This document shows positions 51,873-60,134 of a DNA stretch of 64,000 bases, in pieces; the stretch's first letter is position 1; every line of letters begins with the position of its first letter. Both the position numbers and the translations under genes were made by a program. Origin of the DNA: Limihaloglobus sulfuriphilus. GTDB taxonomy: Bacteria > Planctomycetota > Phycisphaerae > Sedimentisphaerales > Sedimentisphaeraceae. The notes below the pieces were generated by a model. It saw only the letters and a program-made list of their open reading frames with translations. It was not told where the DNA came from and did no database searches. The stretch is from positions 1 through 64,000 of the forward strand of contig NZ_CP019646.1 of the NCBI RefSeq assembly GCF_001999965.1, read 5' to 3'.

Positions 51873-53324
51873 ATGGCTCTGATCAATAGACGCAGCTTTC
51901 TGAAATACTCCTCTGCCGCAGCGGTATCAGCGGCTTTTTTTTCGAATACAAGGGTTCTGGGCGCAAATGAAAATATTCGTTTAGGGATTATTGGAGTGGG
52001 CAGGCAGGGCAGCTATCTGGCAAGTATATTTTCTAAGATTCCCGGTGTAACAATCGCCGCGCTTGCCGATCCTGATCCGGGGTATAAGATGGGCCGGCTC
52101 AAAGATAAACTGGCTAATGACGAGACAAAACCTCTCAAGGTTGATGCATACACTGATTATCGCAAGCTCCTTGACAGAAAGGATATAGACGCTGTTGTGA
52201 TAGCCTCGTGCAATCACTGGCATTCAAAACACGCTATCGAGTCTCTTAAAGCGGGCAAACATGTATATGTAGAAAAGCCCATCTCACATAACATCTGGGA
52301 GGGCAGTCAGTTGTGTCGTCTTGCCTCCGAAAAGAATTTGATAATAACCTCGGGTATGTGGCACCGCCGGCGTGATTGCTGGCCGCAGGTTCGGGATTTT
52401 ATTCAAGAGGGGCAATTGGGCAAGGTTTTATGTTCCCGCGGGCTCTGCCATAAACGCCGCGGTTCGATAGGGCTTCGCGAGAGTGCTCTTAAGGCTCCAG
52501 AGTCTTGCAACTATGATATGTGGCTTGGGCCCGCTCAGGACGTGCCGACGTATCGCGAGCATTTTCATTATGACTGGCACTGGTCATGGAATACCGGCAA
52601 CGGCGATATCGGTAATCAGGGGCCTCATCAGTTTGATTTGGCAATCAATCTGGCGGGCCAGGATTCTTATCCGGCTAATGTTTTCAGCATTGGCGGCAGG
52701 TTTGGCTACAAAGACGGCGGGCAGACACCCAATACCCAGATTGTGTATTGCGATTATGAGCCTGTACCGGTAATATTTGAGGTTTTCGGCCTGCCTATGC
52801 AGTCTGACATGCAGGCGATGGAGGCATACAAAAAGGCCAGAATCGGCAATGTTGTAGAATGCGAGGGCGGTTATATCTCTGAAAATGTCGCATACGATAA
52901 TGATGGTAAGATAGTCAAAAGATTTGATCCGCACGGCGGTGGAGAACACATGCCGGACTTCATCAGGGCGATACGTGAAAATGATCAGAGCATACTGCGA
53001 GTAAACATAAAAGACTCCCATACCGCCGCGGCTATGGTTCACGCCTCGAATATATCATATCGACTTGGCTCAGAGCTTAGCAGTGAAGAGATATCGGGCA
53101 GGATAAAGGGCAATAAGCTGTTTTCAGGGACGTGGGAGAGGATGCTTGACCATCTCGAGAGAAACAACGTTGACCTTGATAAGACAAATATAACTATGGG
53201 CCCGATTCTCAGCCTGGATCCTGAAACCGAGAGGTTTAGCGGCGAATTCAGCGAAGAGGCAAACGCCTTTGTGAAGGATAATTACAGAAAAGGCTGGGAA
53301 GTTCCCCACATGGAGCAGCTCTAA
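51873..53324 (+). CDS. Gfo/Idh/MocA family oxidoreductase, Tat-exported
   Basis: A 483-aa NAD(P)-dependent sugar-type oxidoreductase. A Tat signal (NRRSFLKYSS then an Ala-rich stretch, residues 1-33) precedes the Rossmann fold with LGIIGVGRQGSY (about 36-47). The substrate-binding YVEKPIS is at about residues 130-136, followed by the Gfo/Idh C-terminal domain. Export of Gfo/Idh proteins through Tat, with cofactor preloaded, is common in planctomycetes. It probably acts on sugars or sugar acids released outside the cell. The strong promoter suggests a single-gene unit. It ends 2 bp before the stop of pheS, which converges on it. Confidence 0.92.
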   Translation: MALINRRSFLKYSSAAAVSAAFFSNTRVLGANENIRLGIIGVGRQGSYLASIFSKIPGVTIAALADPDPGYKMGRLKDKLANDETKPLKVDAYTDYRKLLDRKDIDAVVIASCNHWHSKHAIESLKAGKHVYVEKPISHNIWEGSQLCRLASEKNLIITSGMWHRRRDCWPQVRDFIQEGQLGKVLCSRGLCHKRRGSIGLRESALKAPESCNYDMWLGPAQDVPTYREHFHYDWHWSWNTGNGDIGNQGPHQFDLAINLAGQDSYPANVFSIGGRFGYKDGGQTPNTQIVYCDYEPVPVIFEVFGLPMQSDMQAMEAYKKARIGNVVECEGGYISENVAYDNDGKIVKRFDPHGGGEHMPDFIRAIRENDQSILRVNIKDSHTAAAMVHASNISYRLGSELSSEEISGRIKGNKLFSGTWERMLDHLERNNVDLDKTNITMGPILSLDPETERFSGEFSEEANAFVKDNYRKGWEVPHMEQL

Positions 53325-53326
53325 AA

Positions 53327-54316
53327 TCAGAACTGATCGAGGAATCTCAGGTCGTTTTCATACAGCAGGCGGATATCGTAGATTCCGTATTTACGCATAG
53401 CAAGTCGTTCTATTCCGAAACCGAACGCCCATCCGGTGTATTTTTCAGGATCAATGCCCACAGCCTCAAAAACGGCGGGGTTAACCATGCCGCAGCCGCC
53501 AACCTCTATCCAGCTTTCTGATCCGTCTTTGCCGATGATTTTCAGGTCAACCTCGGCGCTTGGCTCGGTAAACGGGAAGAAACTCGGGCGGAAACGCCAC
53601 TGGGTATCTTTGCCGAAATAGGCATGTATGAACTGGTCAATCGTGGTTTTGAGGTCAACCATGCTCACGCCTTCGTCCACAACGAGAGCTTCAAGCTGGT
53701 GAAACATGAACATGTGTGTTGCATCTACCGTGTCAGGCCTGTAAACCCGCCCGGGGGCGACCACACGTATAGGGGGGCTGTTATTTTCCATGACCCGGAT
53801 TTGGATCGTAGATGTCTGGGTGCGGAGAAGATGCTCATCGTCTATGTAGAAATTGTCTCCCGGATCACGTGCAGGGTGTTCGGGGGGGATGTTTAGAGCT
53901 ATAAAGTTGTGCCACTCGTCTTCAACCTCGGGCCCGTAAGCTACGGCGAAACCCATACGCCCGAAAAGCTCCAGCAGCTCGGCAGTGGTCTGGGTAATGA
54001 CGTGAGGTTTTCCGATTCTTGGTTTTATGCCGGGCAGTGTAACATCAATGGTGCTGATTTTTTTTGATGTGAGCGAGCCGAGCGAGGCCTGCTTCTCTTC
54101 GAACGCGGCAGTAACTTCTTTTTTGATTTTATTGGCAAGCTGTCCTGCTTTGGGTTTGTCTTCTTTGGGGAGTTTGCCGATTTGACTTAAAAGAAGTGTT
54201 ACTTTGCCTTTTCGTCCGAGGTATTTAACTCTGAAAAGCTCTAAGGAGCCCGCGTCAGAAATCTGTTCGAGCTCCTGGAGAGCGTTTTTTCCTGTCTTTT
54301 CGAATTCTTGCAGCAT
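53327..54316 (-). CDS. pheS: Phenylalanine--tRNA ligase alpha subunit
   Basis: A 329-aa class II synthetase alpha subunit. It has an N-terminal coiled coil (about residues 1-90), then HVITQTTAELLELFGRMGFAV, PEVEDEWHNF, FRPSFFPFTEPSAEVDL (motif 2) and GWAFGFGIERLAMRKYG (motif 3). It pairs with PheT (beta), which is not encoded next to it, unlike the usual pheST arrangement. It lies 66 bp downstream of rplT on the same strand. Confidence 0.97.
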   Translation of the reverse strand: MLQEFEKTGKNALQELEQISDAGSLELFRVKYLGRKGKVTLLLSQIGKLPKEDKPKAGQLANKIKKEVTAAFEEKQASLGSLTSKKISTIDVTLPGIKPRIGKPHVITQTTAELLELFGRMGFAVAYGPEVEDEWHNFIALNIPPEHPARDPGDNFYIDDEHLLRTQTSTIQIRVMENNSPPIRVVAPGRVYRPDTVDATHMFMFHQLEALVVDEGVSMVDLKTTIDQFIHAYFGKDTQWRFRPSFFPFTEPSAEVDLKIIGKDGSESWIEVGGCGMVNPAVFEAVGIDPEKYTGWAFGFGIERLAMRKYGIYDIRLLYENDLRFLDQF

Positions 54317-54382
54317 AATTTCTATAACTAACAGCGGCTAAGATTAGAAACAATCTCAGCCGGGAGTTTTGACATTTAACTA

Positions 54383-54736
54383 TTAAAGAGCCGCCTGTGC
54401 CTGCTTTACGATAACATCGAAAGCGGCGGGGTCGGCTATGGCGATTTCACTGAGCATTTTTCTGTTGAGCTCAATCTGGGCTTTCTTGCAGCCGCTGATA
54501 AACTGGCTGTAACGTATGTCCCTCATCGCACATGCAGCGCTGATACGGGTAATCCACAGCCTGCGGAAATCCCTTTTCTTTCTTTTGCGGTCAACTGTTG
54601 CGTTTACCGCAGCTCTGATGGCGGCTTCTTTTGCCAGCCGAATCTGTGTACTGCGGGGGCCTCTGTAGCCCTTCACGGATTTTAATAAACGTTTATTTGC
54701 ACGCCTTCTTGCGGCGCCTTTTCTTACTCTTGGCAT
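54383..54736 (-). CDS. rplT: Large ribosomal subunit protein bL20
   Basis: A 117-aa ribosomal protein L20 with typical PRVRKGAARRRANKR and KGYRGPRSTQIRLAKEA, needed for early 50S assembly. It is preceded by rpmI and followed by pheS. In many bacteria L20 also represses its own operon by binding an mRNA structure; the structured gap at 54770-54811 is a candidate site. An AAAGGAAAG ribosome-binding site lies just upstream. Confidence 0.97.
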   Translation of the reverse strand: MPRVRKGAARRRANKRLLKSVKGYRGPRSTQIRLAKEAAIRAAVNATVDRKRKKRDFRRLWITRISAACAMRDIRYSQFISGCKKAQIELNRKMLSEIAIADPAAFDVIVKQAQAAL

Positions 54737-54769
54737 TTTTCAGCTTTCCTTTCTAAAAATAAAATTTAA

Positions 54770-54811
54770 AAGCCCGCCGGCGGCAGCTGAAACAGCCGAG
54801 AAGCAGGGCTT
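54770..54811 (-). promoter_or_regulatory. Folded rpmI-rplT intercistronic region
   Basis: In the minus-strand transcript, AAGCCC (54811-54806) pairs with GGGCTT (54775-54770), enclosing an inner hairpin CGGCTG-TTT-CAGCTG (54798-54784). The inner hairpin has a G-U pair that works only in the minus-strand RNA. It may be an L20-binding control site or an attenuator; a U-rich but interrupted tail follows. Confidence 0.45.
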
Positions 54812-54832
54812 AAGCTCTTTTTAAATCTAAAC

Positions 54833-55030
54833 TTACTCTACGCAAAGAGCCTTGCGGCAGTTTTGCGCGAGAGCTTCACTTACAAACGCCGGTTTTCCGA
54901 GTTTGCGGCGGCGTTTGGGGCTCATACCACTCATAAGGTGGCTTCCGTAGGCCTTTTTAATCTTAAGTTTTTTGTTGGCCGTAACCTTTACTCGTTTAGA
55001 TAAACCTTTATGCACTTTCATTTTAGGCAT
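54833..55030 (-). CDS. rpmI: Large ribosomal subunit protein bL35
   Basis: A 65-aa ribosomal protein L35: MPKMKVHKGLSKRVKVTANK then KAYGSHLMSGMSPKRRRKL. The length is normal. It is the first gene of the rpmI-rplT-pheS run. infC (IF3), which usually precedes rpmI, is absent; the next gene upstream is a GH16 enzyme. Confidence 0.96.
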   Translation of the reverse strand: MPKMKVHKGLSKRVKVTANKKLKIKKAYGSHLMSGMSPKRRRKLGKPAFVSEALAQNCRKALCVE

Positions 55031-55054
55031 AGTGTAGTTTCCTTTCTAATATCT

Positions 55055-55073
55055 GCTCTTATGCTGCAAGAGC
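55055..55073 (-). promoter_or_regulatory. Hairpin in the rpmI leader
   Basis: In the minus-strand RNA, GCTCTT-GCAGCAT-AAGAGC forms a 6-bp stem that ends about 24 nt before the rpmI start, just upstream of the AGAAAGGA ribosome-binding site. Confidence 0.35.
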
Positions 55074-55078
55074 AAAGT

Positions 55079-55106
55079 AATATACAGGTTTAAGTAATTA
55101 AGTCAA
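55079..55106 (-). promoter_or_regulatory. Predicted promoter of rpmI-rplT-pheS
   Basis: On the minus strand, TTGACT (55106-55101), 16-bp spacer, TATATT (55084-55079), about 48 bp before rpmI. It explains how the ribosomal genes are expressed without infC. Confidence 0.65.
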
Positions 55107-55194
55107 GTACTTATACTCTGTTTTTCGTATTTTTAGCCCGTTGTTGGTGTTATTTTGTAATAAAGTACCCGGACGTCTTTTAGTACCTGGGTGG

Positions 55195-56460
55195 TTATTT
55201 TGCCAGCAGCTCTATCTCACTGATGAGCAGTCTTTCATATCTTGGGTCTTTCTTTATGTCAATTTTGAGCGAATTAGTCTCAATATCCGTTAAACCCTCG
55301 AAAACCAGCAGGCCTTGATCGACCTGGAATTCTTCTATGAGGCATACCTGCTTCCAGCTTCTATCCGTTTCCATCTTTGATACGGCAAAGCTTTCTATGT
55401 TGAAGTGTCCCCATTTGCGGAAACCCCGAACCCTGATTTTATCAATCTGGTGTTTCTGAGGAAGTTTGATGAGAAAACTGGCGTCACTTTTGAACTGTAC
55501 GCTGTCAGTTTCTATTTCGTGCCATTTTCCATCGGTGAGTTTTGGGGAGTCGGGGGAGTCTTTGTGAGGCAGTGAGGGGGCTGGTTTTGGTATGTAGCTG
55601 AAATCCAGTGTTTTGTAATTTATTTGGTTCTTTTCCGGCATTGTCAGGGCTGCGTCAATGTCATAGACTCTAACATAATCAACTATGAAATAATCGGGAA
55701 GTGCCGCTTCAAGTATATCATCTTTTCGGTCATCGATTTCTTCTGTGAGTTTTGTGTATAAAGGTACCTGGCATACGCCGCCGGCATCAGTTCTCCAGGT
55801 CTCGACATCGTCAATGTAAAAGACGTAGCCCTCGGGCGTCCATAACATGCTGAAAGTATGAAAACCCTCGCTTATGCCCGGGACAATGGAATCTTTGCCG
55901 GCGTGTCTGTGTTCTTTTCCATATCCGTCCCAGTGTAGATTTTGGGTTATCTGGTCTGAGAGTTTGAATTTCTCCATTATATCAATTTCTGTGCCGTCGA
56001 TGCCGTCGTTTTCGGTGCTCAGTACACCCTCGTTCCACATCCAGAATGCCGGCCAATGTCCGGGCTGTGTGGGGAATTTACATCTGCATACCCAGTATCC
56101 GAAAGCCTTTTCAAATTTATCTCTGGTTCTGACCGCACCGCTGGTGTAGCGGTCGCCGTCTTTTTTAACCCTCAGCACGAGGTGGCCTTTGCCGTCGAGA
56201 TAGGAATCTTCCTTTACCCAGAATCCGCGCCTTCTTCTAAAGTCGCCGACTATTTCCCACTTATCCTCGTCGATTTCGCTGCCTTCAAACTCATCATGCC
56301 AGACGAGTTTCCACTGGGCAGAAGAATCGATTTCGGGCAGGAAGTTGTCGTATTCGGGCTTAGATTTTTTCTCTTCGCTCTGGCAGGCTGTACTGAATAA
56401 ACATAAAACTATCAGCAGACTAAATAAAAAGCCGGATGCTTTTTCGGCCATTTTTTTCAT
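55195..56460 (-). CDS. Glycoside hydrolase family 16 lipoprotein with C-terminal discoidin-like domain
   Basis: A 421-aa surface enzyme. Lipobox LFSTAC (Cys26), then the GH16 jelly roll from WKLVWHDEFEGSEIDEDKW. The catalytic signature is E158-I-D-I-M-E163 (nucleophile Glu158, acid/base Glu163), the beta-bulge form of laminarinases, agarases and carrageenases. Residues about 310-420 form a beta domain like F5/8 type C (KWHEIETDSVQF, QIDKIRVRGF, LLISEIELLAK), probably for binding polysaccharide. The exact substrate is not readable. It follows the FAD oxidoreductase gene on the same strand across a large hairpin. GAGG precedes the ATG. Confidence 0.92.
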   Translation of the reverse strand: MKKMAEKASGFLFSLLIVLCLFSTACQSEEKKSKPEYDNFLPEIDSSAQWKLVWHDEFEGSEIDEDKWEIVGDFRRRRGFWVKEDSYLDGKGHLVLRVKKDGDRYTSGAVRTRDKFEKAFGYWVCRCKFPTQPGHWPAFWMWNEGVLSTENDGIDGTEIDIMEKFKLSDQITQNLHWDGYGKEHRHAGKDSIVPGISEGFHTFSMLWTPEGYVFYIDDVETWRTDAGGVCQVPLYTKLTEEIDDRKDDILEAALPDYFIVDYVRVYDIDAALTMPEKNQINYKTLDFSYIPKPAPSLPHKDSPDSPKLTDGKWHEIETDSVQFKSDASFLIKLPQKHQIDKIRVRGFRKWGHFNIESFAVSKMETDRSWKQVCLIEEFQVDQGLLVFEGLTDIETNSLKIDIKKDPRYERLLISEIELLAK

Positions 56461-56497
56461 TGTTACCTCGCAATTTTTTAAAGATATGTATTTATTA

Positions 56498-56559
56498 AGC
56501 AGGAGTGCAGAGCTTAAGCCTGTTGAGTGTTAAAACAAACTTAAATCTACACTCCTGCT
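56498..56559 (-). promoter_or_regulatory. Long imperfect hairpin between FAD oxidoreductase and GH16 genes
   Basis: In the minus-strand RNA, AGCAGGAGTG (56559-56550) pairs perfectly with CACTCCTGCT (56507-56498). The stem continues for about 15 more pairs with one bulged C, closing on a loop of about nine bases. Several inner pairs are G-U, which form only in the minus-strand RNA. No U-run follows, so it is not a standard terminator. It may limit read-through, stabilise the upstream mRNA's 3' end, or control GH16. Confidence 0.55.
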
Positions 56560-56593
56560 GTGTATGGTTCTCAGTGAAACTTATAGTTACTGC

Positions 56594-59500
56594 TTAGTTG
56601 CCTTCTTCGAGAATCGCGGCGGCATGGGCGGCTTGCACTCCCCGCAGGTCCTGGCAGTATTCCCGGAGGATTTTCTCGCCGATTCCATTGTAGTCGCCGC
56701 AGCGGTAGAGAGCTCTCGCTATTGAAATCTCTCTTACGGCAAGCATTCTGGCATAGAAAGAGAATGATGTTCTCGCTGCCACTCCAAGCCTGCTCATGGC
56801 AATTTTGTCGATTTTCTGGGCGTCTTCGATGGTTTTAACCACGTAGCCGCTCATCTCTGGTTTTTGCAGCAGTTCTGCAAGTGCCTTCGCAGCGGCGGGG
56901 TCCTTGAGGCGGTCCATTGCGATGGCGACCGATCTGAAATGGGTGAAGGCAGAGCTGCTGTCTAAGCCTTCAATCTTCTTTACAACCGCGGGTGTGGCTT
57001 TTCTGTCTCCGGGGCGGCTGATAGCTATTATCAGTCTGTCCATATCACTCATTCTTGAAGTGGGGCGGGTATGGCCGACATCCCAGGGCTTGGAATTTAC
57101 ATGGTCAACCAGATAATCCAGGCCGTAAGGGTCTTCAAGCACTGCCAGAGCGTGGGCATAAAACAGTTTTGCTCTGACTTCGGCAGTGTTAAAAGCGTCT
57201 TTGAGCATTGGTACCGAAGTGTTGGGGTGTGCCAGAATGATTCCGCACTCGTGACCTTTATGCTCGCCGTATTCCGCGGGAGCGTTTTCTACCGCCTGCC
57301 TGATACGCTGGGCAGGGAATGGATATACGTCTTTCTCGGAGAGCACCTCTTCAGGGATGTTGCCGATCTGGACGAGATGCTTTTGCAGCTGTTTTATGTC
57401 AATGTCTCGGGGCTCAATTCCTTGTTTTGCTGCCATTGCCGCGGCGGTACCGGCGGCGTATCCCTGATTCTGCAGGTCCGGCTGCATACGTATCAGCGGC
57501 AGGGCGTCGTGGTGAACACTAATTCCCATACCGGTCAGCAGTATGCCGCTGAGGCCCTTGGGAAGCAGGCTGCGGTAAGGAGTATAGCAAGCTGTGTGCT
57601 CGGGGTTTGGCTGTAGGAAAAGATAGTCGCAGAAATTCACGCCGTGGCAGTCATAATCACTGAAAGATTTTACGATACTGTCGGGGAAAATTCTCTGCAT
57701 GAGCTGGTCGTTAACCGTCATGAAATAATCGCCGATGACTCTTCTCCGCTCACGTGTGTCAATGAGGCTTGCTATGTCATAAGAATCGCCCGTGCGGTAC
57801 TCTGACTTTCCGTAAACTTTCAGGTGCCAGGCATCTAAGACGTCTGATTCATAGGTAATGGTAAAGTCGCTGTTGTTGTAATGGTCTCCGAGGTCAAACG
57901 GCGGCAGTCCGGTACCCTGAATTGCCAGGCGTGATGTTCGCAAACATTCATAATCCGCGCCGGCAGCTATGGCGATATCACCGTTTCCTGTGCTGTCTAT
58001 CACAACATCCGCAAGAACGATGCCGCATCCGTAAGGTGTCGCTACAGCAACGCCTTTGACGTTTTTGTCATTAACAACTGCGCCCCAGCCTATGCAGCGT
58101 GTCCAGATATCGGCTCCGGCCTCTCTGAGCTGACGGCGGTACCATTCCATTTTTTCATAGACATCCCAGCCGTTTATGCCTCCGGCTTCCTCGGGTCTCA
58201 GTTCCAGAATTCCCTGATCCATTTCTTTTGTGAATCCGGCAATGTGGCCTCTCCAGTATCTGCCGATATATCCAAGTGTGCCAACGCCGCCGAGTCCGTG
58301 CTGGTGTTCTATGACGAGAGTCTTGCCGCCGTTGCGGGCAGCGCCGATAGCCGCGGGAGCACCGCTGGTGCCGCCGCCGACTACAACTACATCATATCTG
58401 CCAATAACAGGGTATGAAGCAGAGCCGGCGCGGATATGTTCATCCGGTCTCAAACTTGGGCGAACCGGAGCGAGTGTTTCTTTTATCTGGCCTGTTATCT
58501 CTTTACCAGATTTTTTGCTGTTGATTGTTACTTTTTCGTCAGCTTTGACGCTGGAGGCTTCTTCGGCTGCAAGCCTTCCGATTATTTCACCAACGTACAT
58601 ATAGTTTACAGGACGCAGCATCTGCCTGGCGAATTCACGGCTGATATCGGCGTATCCGTTAAGCATAAACAGCCCCTTTACGCCGCGTACCTTGAATGCT
58701 TCGGGGGTTATTTTGATATCTTTGTTCCAGCCGCCTTGCTGGCGTTTTTCGCCGATCACAGAAGCGGCGGGCACATAGAAGGCAGTTTCAGATGTTGCGA
58801 GTACGCCGGGTGTCCAGAGATGGTCAAGAACCTCTTGCTCAACCCTGGCAAAGGAGTCCATGCTCTCATCGTCCATTTTCAAAGACATCTCGTATTCAAA
58901 AGCGGTGTACATTTCGCCTTTGTGGTAAATCTTTGTAGGTTTTTCTTTCGGTTGTGTTTTTGCCGCGGGTGCTGTTTTGTTGGCTACAACTGTATATTCG
59001 AAGTTGTTTTCGCCTTTTGTGTTATTGCGGAATTGCGCGTTTGCCAGACGGGCTATAAGACCCGTGCCGGTTGCGTCTATTATTTTCTTTGCCATGACGG
59101 CTTGTCTGCCGGCGCGGTTGGCCATTATTACACCTCTTACGCTGCCGTCATCGCCAAATAGGACGTCAGTGGGATAACAGTCATACAGGAATTCAACGCC
59201 GGCATCAAGCAGTGCAGTGTCGAGTGTCCGTTTTATGTGAAGTCTTGTAGGAGGGAACTGTTTGCCGTCCTGTTTTTCCATTTTGGCGGCGGTAAGTATT
59301 TCTATCTCGCTTATCAGCTGCCTGCTGACCTGGGGCGCCATTTGAGCGTAGAATTTAATATAACGGGCCTGGCGGTTTACAGGTAGTGAGAAGCTCATAA
59401 GCCGTTTTATGTACTCAATATCTTTTTGGACGCCGACTTTTTCCCAGTTCTCTTTGTCGTTGCTGACAAAAACCGTGACGTAAAGCGTGCAGTAATCATT

Positions 59501-60055
59501 GGGTCTCTGGAAAGAATGGAGTTTAATCCGCTCAATCTGCTGAACTTCTCCAAGGTCGGCTACAATGTTTACATTCTCATTGTACTGCACTGTATCGTTG
59601 TACACATCCACCCATTTCTCGTCATTGAGTCTTCTTGGAGGGTTATAGTCCTTATGAGGCGATGCGGAAGGGGTGTCTGTCGAATACTTGAACGGCAGGT
59701 TTTTGAACTGGGCGATTTCAGGAGACTGAAAAACCTTTTGGGCAAGCTCGGTTTGGGGCTCTTCGCCGTCTTTTAGCCACATCCGGTATGTGCCCGAGAC
59801 ATCTTCGCCAAGGTAAGGGCGCAGAGCCATCAGAAAAACATCGCTGCCGCTATCAGCCGCTTCTGCGGCGGCGGCTACACCGGCTGAGCTGCCTCCGACA
59901 ACAAGGACATCAACGTCATATGCTTTTGAGAACTCTCTCTCTGACGTGGTTAGGGTATCAGCCGTTAATACTGATACGGCGGCAAGTACGCACAAGACAA
60001 CAAGTGCGGTTGAAACCTGATTGAATTTCCATAGTTTCGGCATAGTTTTTTGCAT
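56594..60055 (-). CDS. Secreted tandem FAD-dependent oxidoreductase with inserted discoidin domain
   Basis: A 1153-aa protein with a signal peptide (residues 1-31). The first FAD domain opens with VDVLVVGGSSAG (54-59 GGSSAG). It is interrupted by an F5/8 type C-like domain (about 125-255, starting near RRLNDEKWVDVYND and ending SRQLISEIEIL), then resumes (LHIKRTLDTALLDAGVEFLYD). A second full FAD domain starts near residue 555 (RYDVVVVGGGTSGAPAA, then GLGGVGTLGYIG). The C-terminal 250 residues are helical, repeat-like. FAD domains of this PF12831-like type abound in Planctomycetota and Lentisphaerota, and the substrate is unknown; sugar or polyol oxidation is a guess. AGGAG precedes the ATG. 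It is a tandem paralog of the next gene. Confidence 0.85.
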   Translation of the reverse strand: MQKTMPKLWKFNQVSTALVVLCVLAAVSVLTADTLTTSEREFSKAYDVDVLVVGGSSAGVAAAAEAADSGSDVFLMALRPYLGEDVSGTYRMWLKDGEEPQTELAQKVFQSPEIAQFKNLPFKYSTDTPSASPHKDYNPPRRLNDEKWVDVYNDTVQYNENVNIVADLGEVQQIERIKLHSFQRPNDYCTLYVTVFVSNDKENWEKVGVQKDIEYIKRLMSFSLPVNRQARYIKFYAQMAPQVSRQLISEIEILTAAKMEKQDGKQFPPTRLHIKRTLDTALLDAGVEFLYDCYPTDVLFGDDGSVRGVIMANRAGRQAVMAKKIIDATGTGLIARLANAQFRNNTKGENNFEYTVVANKTAPAAKTQPKEKPTKIYHKGEMYTAFEYEMSLKMDDESMDSFARVEQEVLDHLWTPGVLATSETAFYVPAASVIGEKRQQGGWNKDIKITPEAFKVRGVKGLFMLNGYADISREFARQMLRPVNYMYVGEIIGRLAAEEASSVKADEKVTINSKKSGKEITGQIKETLAPVRPSLRPDEHIRAGSASYPVIGRYDVVVVGGGTSGAPAAIGAARNGGKTLVIEHQHGLGGVGTLGYIGRYWRGHIAGFTKEMDQGILELRPEEAGGINGWDVYEKMEWYRRQLREAGADIWTRCIGWGAVVNDKNVKGVAVATPYGCGIVLADVVIDSTGNGDIAIAAGADYECLRTSRLAIQGTGLPPFDLGDHYNNSDFTITYESDVLDAWHLKVYGKSEYRTGDSYDIASLIDTRERRRVIGDYFMTVNDQLMQRIFPDSIVKSFSDYDCHGVNFCDYLFLQPNPEHTACYTPYRSLLPKGLSGILLTGMGISVHHDALPLIRMQPDLQNQGYAAGTAAAMAAKQGIEPRDIDIKQLQKHLVQIGNIPEEVLSEKDVYPFPAQRIRQAVENAPAEYGEHKGHECGIILAHPNTSVPMLKDAFNTAEVRAKLFYAHALAVLEDPYGLDYLVDHVNSKPWDVGHTRPTSRMSDMDRLIIAISRPGDRKATPAVVKKIEGLDSSSAFTHFRSVAIAMDRLKDPAAAKALAELLQKPEMSGYVVKTIEDAQKIDKIAMSRLGVAARTSFSFYARMLAVREISIARALYRCGDYNGIGEKILREYCQDLRGVQAAHAAAILEEGN

Positions 60056-60134
60056 AATTTTCTCCTGAGTGTTTAGATAATTAGTATGTCTTTTATGTTA
60101 ATTTTTTTGTCAAACTCGTTGCGGTATTTTCAAA

